A DNA stretch of 64,000 nt from Halobacteriales archaeon QS_6_71_20 (GTDB lineage Archaea; Halobacteriota; Halobacteria; Halobacteriales; Haloferacaceae). The stretch is taken from the NCBI GenBank assembly GCA_003020945.1, contig PXRU01000032.1:1-64000 (forward strand), written 5' to 3'. The number at the start of each line of letters is the position of its first letter. Within the stretch, counting starts at the first letter, position 1. This document shows, piece by piece, positions 32,254 through 39,183 of this stretch. The notes beneath the pieces are model-generated. The model did not search any database, was not told where the DNA came from, and was given only the letters and a program-made list of their open reading frames with translations. The translations under genes were made by a program, and so were the position numbers.

Positions 32254-33869
32254 GCGCCGGCGGCGCCGACGGGGGCGAGGCGGTCGACCGAACGCCGTCC
32301 GAGCGGGTCGACGTCTGCGTCGTCGGCGCGGGGCCCGCCGGCGCGATCGTCGCGGCGGAGCTGTCGGCCGCCGGTCACGACGTGGTCGTCCTCGACGCGG
32401 GGCCGCGGTTCGACCCCGAGGACCGCCCCGAGCGCATGGAGCGACACCTCCGCCCCGGCGTCGACCGGGCGGTGTGGGACACGGGCGGGGAGCGCGACAC
32501 CTTCAGCGCCAGCGGCGACCGACACTACCCGCTCGACGCCGCCCGGGTGAAGGGGATCGGCGGGAGCACGCTCCACTGGCAGGCGATGGTGATGCGGCTG
32601 CACGAGCAGGACTTCCGGCTGGACTCGTCGGTCGGCCTCGGGGACGACTGGCCGATCGACTACGCGGACCTGCGGCCGTACTACGCCCGTGCCGAGGCGG
32701 AACTGTCGGTCGCGGGCGCCTCCGACAACCCGTTCGCGCCGCCGCGCGAGCGCCCCCACCCGCTTCCGGCGTTCCCGCCGTCGTACAGCGACTCGCTGTT
32801 CGCGGAGGCGTGCGAGGCGGTCGGGCTGGCGACCCACTCGGTGCCGAACGCGCGCAACTCCGAGCCGACCGACGAGGCGGGCGCCTGCGTCGGCTACGGC
32901 ACCTGCAAGCCGGTGTGTCCCTCGGGCGCGAAGTACGACGCCACGCGACACGTCGCCGCCGCCGAGGCCGACGGCGCCCGCGTGCTCGACCGGGTGCCGG
33001 TCCAGCGGCTCGTCCACGACGCCGACGGCGACCGCGTCACCCACGCCGTGTACGCGACGCCGGACGGCGAGGAACACCGGCAGGAAGCCCGGGAGTTCGT
33101 CGTCGCCGCCGGCGGCGTGGAGACCCCCCGGCTCCTTCTCCTCTCGCGCAGCGAGTCGTACCCCGACGGCCTCGCCAACTCCTCGGGGCTGGTGGGGCGG
33201 TACTTCATGGACCACCTGTTCGCGGGGATGGGCGGCACGCTTGAGGAGCCGACGCGCCAGAAGCACGTCGGCTTCAACACGACGGAAAGCCACCAGTTCT
33301 ACGACCGCCCGGACGACTCGCGGACGGCGTTCAAGCTGGAGTTGCTCAACTACGCGGGGCCCGCGCCCGCCGACGTCGCGCTGTCGGCGGACAGCTTCGG
33401 CGACGAACTGCTCGCGGAGGTCCGCGAGGGGTACGGCACGCACGTGGCGATGGGCGCGCTCGTGGAGCAGCTCCCCCGCAGGGAGAACCGCATCCGGCTC
33501 GACCCCTCCCGCACCGACGACCGCGGCAACCCGGTGCCGGACGTGGTGTGGAGCCTCGACGGGACGACGCGGCGGACCATCGAGCGGGCCAACGAGGTCC
33601 AACGGGCGGTGCTCGAGGAGCTCGGCGCCGACATCGGGTGGACGGTCGGCCCGGAGAACACCGGCCCGGCGTACCACCACATGGGGACGACCCGGATGGG
33701 GACCGACCCCGCCGAGAGCGTCGTGACCCCGCAGCTGCGGACCCACGACCTCGACAACCTCACGCTCTCGGGCAGCTCCGTGTTCGTCACCGGCGGGGCG
33801 ATGAACCCGACGCTCACCATCGCGGCGCTGTCGCTGAAGGCGGCCGAACACGTCGACGAGCGGCTCTGA
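32250..33869 (+). CDS. GMC-family FAD oxidoreductase (gluconate/polyol dehydrogenase large subunit)
   Basis: A 539-aa flavoprotein. The ADP-binding Rossmann motif is VCVVGAGPAGAIVAAELSAAGHDVVVLDAG near residue 14. The FAD clamp is KGIGGSTLHWQAMVMR near residue 100. A four-Cys-like pattern ACVGYGTCKPVCPSGAKYD (residues about 211-228) resembles an Fe-S site as found in some membrane sugar dehydrogenases. The catalytic His/Asn pair is in YHHMGTTRMG and GAMNPTLTIAALSLKAAEH at the C-terminus. No Tat signal is seen; with subunit 3 exported it may be co-exported. No cytochrome c subunit was found nearby. The substrate may be a sugar acid or polyol. Confidence 0.87.
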   Translation: MSAGGADGGEAVDRTPSERVDVCVVGAGPAGAIVAAELSAAGHDVVVLDAGPRFDPEDRPERMERHLRPGVDRAVWDTGGERDTFSASGDRHYPLDAARVKGIGGSTLHWQAMVMRLHEQDFRLDSSVGLGDDWPIDYADLRPYYARAEAELSVAGASDNPFAPPRERPHPLPAFPPSYSDSLFAEACEAVGLATHSVPNARNSEPTDEAGACVGYGTCKPVCPSGAKYDATRHVAAAEADGARVLDRVPVQRLVHDADGDRVTHAVYATPDGEEHRQEAREFVVAAGGVETPRLLLLSRSESYPDGLANSSGLVGRYFMDHLFAGMGGTLEEPTRQKHVGFNTTESHQFYDRPDDSRTAFKLELLNYAGPAPADVALSADSFGDELLAEVREGYGTHVAMGALVEQLPRRENRIRLDPSRTDDRGNPVPDVVWSLDGTTRRTIERANEVQRAVLEELGADIGWTVGPENTGPAYHHMGTTRMGTDPAESVVTPQLRTHDLDNLTLSGSSVFVTGGAMNPTLTIAALSLKAAEHVDERL

Positions 33870-33966
33870 GCGTCCGCGCTCCGGCGTCCGGCGGCGCGGC
33901 GCGAAGGGGTTTCGGCCGCCCGAAACATCGACAGTCTTTAGGGAGCCCTAATCGTTCGTCGGGACA

Positions 33967-35145
33967 ATGAGTTCGTCCCAGGATATCTGCGTCGTCATCC
34001 CGACGATCCGGGAACACGAGTGTCTCCGGGCGTACGTCGACAACGCCCGCGAACACGGCTTCGACACCGACCGGCTGTTCTTCGTGCTCGTAACCGAGGA
34101 CTTCTGTGACGTCGACGCGATGCGTGCGATGCTGGCCGAGGAGGGCGTCGACGGGGCCGTTTTCGACGGGAGCGCGCGCGACCGGTGGTTCGCCGAACAC
34201 GACGCCGCGGAGTTCTCGCACCTGGTACCGGCCGCCAGTCACGCACAGACCTCCTTCGGGCTGCTGTACATGTGGGCCCACGAGCGCTTCGAGTACGGCG
34301 TCTTCATCGACGACGACACGCTCCCCCACGACGACGCGGACTTCTTCGGGACGCACATGGAGAACCTGGCCCACGAGGGACCGGTCGAGTCGGTCGGCTC
34401 CGACGAGTCCTGGGTGAACGTTCTCTACCAGAGCGACACGGACCTGTACCCCCGCGGCTACCCCTACGCGGCGATGGACGAGACCGTCGAGACGGACACC
34501 GAACACGTCGACAGCGTCGTCGCCTCCCAGGGGCTGTGGACGAACGTGCCCGACCTCGACGCCGTCCGCATCCTGATGGACGGCGACCTGCGGGGGCAGG
34601 CGCGGACCCGGACCGTCGCCGACGACTTCCGGCGCGACTTCGTCGCCGCGGACGGCGAGTACCTCACCGTCTGCTCGATGAACCTCGCGTTCCGCCGGGA
34701 GGTGATCCCGGCGTTCTACCAGCTGCCGATGGACGACAACGAGTGGGACGTCGGCCGCTTCGACGACATCTGGTCGGGGCTGTTCCTCAAGCGCGCGGCG
34801 GACGTGCTCGGCAAGCGGGTGTACAACGGCGGCCCGCTGTGTGAGCACAACAAGGCGCCCCGCTCCACGTTCGACGACCTCGCCAACGAGGTCGCGGGGC
34901 TGGAGCTGAACGAACACGTCTGGGAGGTGATCGACGGCGTCGCCGACGACGCCGACTCCTTCACGGCGGCGTTCGCGGAGATGGCCGACGCGCTCGCCGA
35001 GGGCGACTTCTCCGAGTGGAACAACGGCGCCTTCCTCAACCACTGCGGGGAGTACATGCGCGACTGGCTGGACTGCCTCGACCGCGTCGAGGGCGCGGCG
35101 ACGCCCGCGGCCGCCGAGTCCCCGGAGGTGCCGGCCGATGACTGA
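33967..35145 (+). CDS. Reversibly glycosylated polypeptide / UDP-arabinopyranose mutase homologue
   Basis: A 392-aa GT-A-like protein whose motif order matches plant RGP/UAM proteins (PF03214). It has VVIPTIREHECLRAYV, DDD at residues 115-117 (nucleotide-sugar/metal site), NVLYQSDTDLYPRGYPY with Arg163 at the position of the autoglycosylated arginine, SQGLWTNVPDLDAV, CSMNLAFRREVIPAFY, VGRFDDIWSGLFLKR and NKAPRSTFDDLANEV. Family members interconvert UDP-arabinopyranose and furanose or self-glycosylate. A tttaggg TATA-like box lies about 28 bp upstream. The gene overlaps the following ABC binding protein by 8 nt. The actual sugar is unknown; haloarchaeal surface glycans make a glycan role plausible. 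Confidence 0.82.
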   Translation: MSSSQDICVVIPTIREHECLRAYVDNAREHGFDTDRLFFVLVTEDFCDVDAMRAMLAEEGVDGAVFDGSARDRWFAEHDAAEFSHLVPAASHAQTSFGLLYMWAHERFEYGVFIDDDTLPHDDADFFGTHMENLAHEGPVESVGSDESWVNVLYQSDTDLYPRGYPYAAMDETVETDTEHVDSVVASQGLWTNVPDLDAVRILMDGDLRGQARTRTVADDFRRDFVAADGEYLTVCSMNLAFRREVIPAFYQLPMDDNEWDVGRFDDIWSGLFLKRAADVLGKRVYNGGPLCEHNKAPRSTFDDLANEVAGLELNEHVWEVIDGVADDADSFTAAFAEMADALAEGDFSEWNNGAFLNHCGEYMRDWLDCLDRVEGAATPAAAESPEVPADD

Positions 35146-36355
35146 TGACACGAACGACGACACCACGGACGGACGGCGGACGTGTCGCCGACGCCGGGTG
35201 CTCGCCGGACTGGGCGCCGCCGGCGTCGCCGGACTGGCCGGCTGTAACGGCGTCGGCGACGACGGCACCGAAACCGGGACCGAGAGCGGCAACGGCACCG
35301 CGACCGGGACCGCCGGCAACGAGGACGCCATCGGCGCGGCGTTCGACGACTTCCGCGGCTCCGGGCCGCTCGCCGAGGGTCGGTCCGACGTCGGCGGCAC
35401 CCGGATCGCCGACCTGCCGAACCTCTCGGGCGAGCTGACGATCTACCTCGGCGGCGGCGAGGGCGGCCTCTACCGCGACCTGATCGCGCGGTTCCGGGAG
35501 ATCTACCCCGACTTCGAGCCGAAGCTGCGGGAGTCGGCCACCTCCGACGCCGCGAACACCCTGATCAACGAGGGGTCGGCGACGCCGGCGGACGTGTTCT
35601 GGTCGGTCGACGCCGGCTCGCTGTCGGCGGTCGCGGACGAGGGGCTGACCGCGACGCTGCCCGGCGAGGTCGTCGAGGCGGTGCCCGAGGAGTTCCACCC
35701 GGACGACCGCTGGGTCGGGACGGCAGGTCGCGCCCGCGCAGTGCCGTACAACACGTCGGAGCTCTCCGACGGCGACGTGCCCGACAGCGTGATGTCGTTC
35801 CCGGAGTCGGAGGCGCTGGCGAACGCGGTCGGGTGGGCGCCCACCTACGGCGCGTTCCAGGCGTTCGTCACGGCGATGCGGCTCGTCGAGGGGGAGGAGG
35901 CGACCCGCGAGTGGCTCCGGGGGATGCTCGATGCGGGCGTCGCCGAGTACAACAACGAGTTCCTCGTCTCCAACGCCGTCGCCGACGGCGGGCTCGGGGC
36001 GGGCTTCGCGAACCACTACTACGCGCTCCGGGTGCAGGCGGCGCGGCCGGACGCGCCGGTGGATCTTGCGTTCACCGGCGGCGACGCGGGCGCGCTGATC
36101 AACGCCGCCGGCGCCGAGGTGCTGTCGGCCAGCGAGAACACGGAGTCGGCGTTCGCGTTCGTCCGACACCTCCTGTCGGCGGAGGCCCAGGAGTTCTTCG
36201 CCACCCGGACGTACGCGTACCCGATGGTCGCGGAGATCCCGCCGGTCGGCGGCCTCCCGCCGATCGACGAGCTGAACCCGCCCAGCGTCGACCTGACCGA
36301 GCTGTCGAACATCCAGCCGACCCTCGAACTCATGCGCGACGTGGGGGGGCTGTGA
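35138..36355 (+). CDS. Iron(III)-type ABC transporter substrate-binding lipoprotein
   Basis: A 405-aa exported binding protein. It has a Tat signal (CRRRRVLAGLGAAGVAGLAGC; lipobox Cys near residue 28), an acidic Thr/Gly-rich linker, then the FbpA/FutA-type domain. That shows GELTIYLGGGEGGLYRDLIARFREIYPDFEPKL, ADVFWSVDAGSLSAVADEGL, RARAVPYNTSELSD and GFANHYYALRV, with Tyr residues in the place of ferric ligands. The latter part AFAFVRHLLSAEAQEFFATRTYAYPMV is typical. It overlaps the upstream RGP-like gene by 8 nt. The ligand may be Fe3+ or an anion; the operon context leaves this open. Confidence 0.88.
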   Translation: MTDDTNDDTTDGRRTCRRRRVLAGLGAAGVAGLAGCNGVGDDGTETGTESGNGTATGTAGNEDAIGAAFDDFRGSGPLAEGRSDVGGTRIADLPNLSGELTIYLGGGEGGLYRDLIARFREIYPDFEPKLRESATSDAANTLINEGSATPADVFWSVDAGSLSAVADEGLTATLPGEVVEAVPEEFHPDDRWVGTAGRARAVPYNTSELSDGDVPDSVMSFPESEALANAVGWAPTYGAFQAFVTAMRLVEGEEATREWLRGMLDAGVAEYNNEFLVSNAVADGGLGAGFANHYYALRVQAARPDAPVDLAFTGGDAGALINAAGAEVLSASENTESAFAFVRHLLSAEAQEFFATRTYAYPMVAEIPPVGGLPPIDELNPPSVDLTELSNIQPTLELMRDVGGL

Positions 36356-36485
36356 TGGGGACGACGGGCTGAGATGGCCGGCGAGGGCGTCGGTCGGGTC
36401 CGCGGGCTGGTCGTCGACGGGGACGGCCTCGACGCTGTCGGTCGCCGACGCCGTCTCGCTGCTGGCGTCGGGGACGACGACCGAG

Positions 36486-37946
36486 GTGCTCGCCAACAGC
36501 GTCGCGCTCGTCGGCCTCGTCACCGCGGCCTCGGTCGCGCTAGGCGTCCCGCTTGCGGTGTTGACGGTCCAGACGGACCTCCCGTTCCGTCGGTTCTGGA
36601 CGGTGGTGGCGGCGCTCCCGCTGGTCGTCCCGAGCTACATCGGCGCGTTCGCGTACGTGTCGGCGTTCGGGCCCAGCGGCGCCCTCCCGGACCTGCTGAC
36701 GCGGTACGGGGTGGGCGCCGTGACCCCCCACCTCCCGACGGTGTACGGCCTGGGCGGGACGGCGCTCGTGTTGACGCTGTTCACGTACCCGTACGTCTTC
36801 CTCACGACGCGGGCGTCGCTGCTGTCGTTCGACACCACGCAGCTGGAGGCGGCGCGGACGCTGAACCACTCGTACCCGGCGGCGTTCCGCCGGGTGATCC
36901 TGCCGCAGATCGCGCCGGGGGTCACCGCGGGCGCGCTGCTGGTCGCGCTGTACACGCTCTCGGACTTCGGCACGCCGGCGATCATGCGGTTCGACGTGTT
37001 CACGCGGGTCATCTACGTGGAGCTGAACAGCTTCGGGGTCGGCCGCGCGAACGCGACGCTGCTGTCGATCCAGCTGCTCGCGGTGACGGCCGTGATCCTC
37101 TCGCTCGAATCCCGCGTCAGCGGCAGCGCCGCGGCCGGCTACGGGACGCCCTCCTCGGCGGAGTCGGTCGTCTCGCTGGGGCGGCTCCGCGGGGTCGCGG
37201 CGCTGCTCCCGGCGCTGGTGAGCCTGTTCACGCTCGTGCTTCCGGTCGGCATCCTCACGATGTGGCTGCTGCGCTCGGGACCGGGGTACAGCGGCGGCGG
37301 GCTCGCGTTCCGGCCGGAGTTCGCCGCCAACTCGGTGTACGTCGCGGTCCTCGCGGCCGCGGCGACGGTGCTTTTCGCGCTGCCGGTGGCGTACTACGCG
37401 GGGCGGTCGGACTCGGCGCTGGCGACGTTCGCCGAGCGCGCGACGTATCTGGGTTACGCGATGCCGGGCGTGGTGCTGGGGCTCGCGCTGGTGTTCTTCT
37501 CCAGCCAGTGGCTCCGCGACGCCGTGGGCGCGGGCGCCGCCCGGCTCGTCTACCAGTCGCTCCCGCTGCTCGTGTTCGCGTACGTCGTCCGGTTCCTGCC
37601 GCAGGCCGTCGGCGCGACCCGCTCGTCGGTGCTGGGCGTCGACCGCGACCTCGTCGGCGCGGCCCGCCTCCTGGGCGAGTCGGCCGGCGGGGCGTTCAGG
37701 CGGGTGACGCTCCCGCTCATCTCCCCGGGACTGGTCGCCGGAGCGGCGCTCGTGTTCCTCACGACGATGAAGGAGCTCGACACGACGCTCATCCTGCATC
37801 CGACAGGGTTTACAACGATAGTGACCTACATCTGGCGAGTTCAGGAGGCCGGGTACTACGGCCGCGCCGCGCTGCCGGCGCTGGTGTTGGTCGCGGTCTC
37901 CGGTCTCTCGATGCTGCCGCTACTCAAGGGAAACGACGATGCCTGA
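36486..37946 (+). CDS. Iron(III)-type ABC transporter permease (FbpB-like), 5' end damaged
   Basis: A fused two-repeat permease of 486 aa from the GTG at 36486. Both halves carry EAA loops, EAARTLNHSYPAAFRRVILPQIAPGV and GAARLLGESAGGAFRRVTLPLISPGL. The reading frame is coding well upstream of this GTG (STLSVADAVSLLASGTTTEV fits the segment after TM1), but no ATG or GTG occurs in that frame after the binding-protein stop. An ATG at 36374 in another frame begins a typical N-terminus (MAGEGVGRVRGLVVDGDGLD). A deletion of TM1 with a frame change near 36420-36440 is the simplest explanation. It overlaps the ATPase gene by 8 nt. Confidence 0.8.
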   Translation: MLANSVALVGLVTAASVALGVPLAVLTVQTDLPFRRFWTVVAALPLVVPSYIGAFAYVSAFGPSGALPDLLTRYGVGAVTPHLPTVYGLGGTALVLTLFTYPYVFLTTRASLLSFDTTQLEAARTLNHSYPAAFRRVILPQIAPGVTAGALLVALYTLSDFGTPAIMRFDVFTRVIYVELNSFGVGRANATLLSIQLLAVTAVILSLESRVSGSAAAGYGTPSSAESVVSLGRLRGVAALLPALVSLFTLVLPVGILTMWLLRSGPGYSGGGLAFRPEFAANSVYVAVLAAAATVLFALPVAYYAGRSDSALATFAERATYLGYAMPGVVLGLALVFFSSQWLRDAVGAGAARLVYQSLPLLVFAYVVRFLPQAVGATRSSVLGVDRDLVGAARLLGESAGGAFRRVTLPLISPGLVAGAALVFLTTMKELDTTLILHPTGFTTIVTYIWRVQEAGYYGRAALPALVLVAVSGLSMLPLLKGNDDA

Positions 37947-39183
37947 CGACGCACACCCCCGGGACGGCGACGCCAGCACCCCCGAACGCAGCGACGCCGC
38001 CGACGCCGCGCCGGCGACCGACGGCGGCGCCGCGGTGGGCGACGCCGAGTGGGACGCGGCTGCGGAGCGGGGCGCCGTCGTCGGCGAGTCGACCGGCGGA
38101 CGCGGCGTCGGCGACCCCGACGGCGACGTGGTGTTGCGGCTGGCGGACGTCGTCAAGCGCTACGGCTCCGAGACGGCCGTCTCGGGGCTCGACCTCACCG
38201 TGCGGGAGGGGGAGCTCGTCACGCTGCTTGGTCCCTCGGGCTGCGGGAAGACGACGACCCTCCGAATGATCGCGGGGCTCGAGGCGCCCACGGAGGGGAC
38301 GATCGCCGTCGGCGACGACGTCGTCGCCGGCGACGGCGCGGTGACGCCCCCGGAGGAGCGCGACGTGGGGCTCGTGTTCCAGGAGTTCGCGCTGTTCCCG
38401 CATCTCACCGTCGCCGAGAACGTCGCCTTCGGGCTGGAGGAGCCGGACTCGCCCGACGCCGACAGGCGGGTGGAGACCCTGCTGGAGCTGGTGGGGCTGG
38501 CGGAGTACGGCGACCGCTCGCCCGCCGACCTCTCGGGGGGGCAGCGTCAGCGGGTCGCGCTCGCGCGCTCGCTGGCGCCGGAGCCGGACGTCCTGCTGCT
38601 GGACGAGCCGTTCTCGAACCTCGACGTGAGCCTCCGCGTCCGGATGCGCGAGGAGGTGAAGCGCATCCTCGAGGAGGCGGGCGTCACCGCCGTCTCGGTC
38701 ACCCACGACCAGGAGGAGGCGCTGTCGCTGTCCGACCGGGTCGCCGTCGTCAACGACGGCCGGATCGAGCAGGTGGGCGAGCCGGGCGAGGTGTTCGAGC
38801 ACCCCACCTCGCGGTTCGTCGCCTCCTTCCTCGGCCAGGCGAGCTTCCTCTCGGCCAGGATCGGCGAGGGGGGCGTCGAGACGGTCGTCGGCTCCTACGA
38901 CCGCGACCTGCTGAAGGGACTGGGCGACGGCTACGTCGGGAGTCGGGTCGACGTGCTCGTCCGCCCCGACGACCTCCGGGCGACGCCGGTCGCCGAGGGC
39001 GACGCCGACGGGGAGGTCGTCCGCAGACAGTACACCGGCCCCTCGTTCGTCTACCACGTGAGGCTCCACGACGGAACGGTGCTGTGCTGTCTCCACAACC
39101 ACACCGAGGAGTTCGAGGTGGGCGAGCCGGTCGCGGTCACGCTGGTCGCCGACCACGCGCTGGCGTGGTACCCCGCGGCGTAG
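37939..39183 (+). CDS. Iron(III)/polyamine-type ABC transporter ATP-binding protein
   Basis: ATPase of 414 aa with an unusually long N-terminal acidic extension of about 60 residues before the ABC domain. Walker A GPSGCGKTT is near residue 100. Then come the Q-loop VGLVFQEFALFPHL, signature LSGGQRQRVALARSLAPEPD, Walker B VLLLDEPFSNLD and H-loop VSVTHDQEEAL. The C-terminus (residues about 305-414) is a TOBE domain (DVLVRPDDLRA, RRQYTGPSFVYHVRLHDGTVLCCLHNH). It energises the permease encoded just upstream. The next gene, a glycosyltransferase, begins directly after its stop. Confidence 0.92.
   Translation: MPDDAHPRDGDASTPERSDAADAAPATDGGAAVGDAEWDAAAERGAVVGESTGGRGVGDPDGDVVLRLADVVKRYGSETAVSGLDLTVREGELVTLLGPSGCGKTTTLRMIAGLEAPTEGTIAVGDDVVAGDGAVTPPEERDVGLVFQEFALFPHLTVAENVAFGLEEPDSPDADRRVETLLELVGLAEYGDRSPADLSGGQRQRVALARSLAPEPDVLLLDEPFSNLDVSLRVRMREEVKRILEEAGVTAVSVTHDQEEALSLSDRVAVVNDGRIEQVGEPGEVFEHPTSRFVASFLGQASFLSARIGEGGVETVVGSYDRDLLKGLGDGYVGSRVDVLVRPDDLRATPVAEGDADGEVVRRQYTGPSFVYHVRLHDGTVLCCLHNHTEEFEVGEPVAVTLVADHALAWYPAA

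Noticed and set aside
33814-35400. A 528-codon open frame on the minus strand over the RGP-like gene
   Set aside because: It is the antisense shadow of 33967-35145 and 35138 onwards: GC-rich DNA leaves long open frames opposite real genes. Its protein is Arg/Val-rich, lacks domains, and its codon third positions mirror the sense gene.
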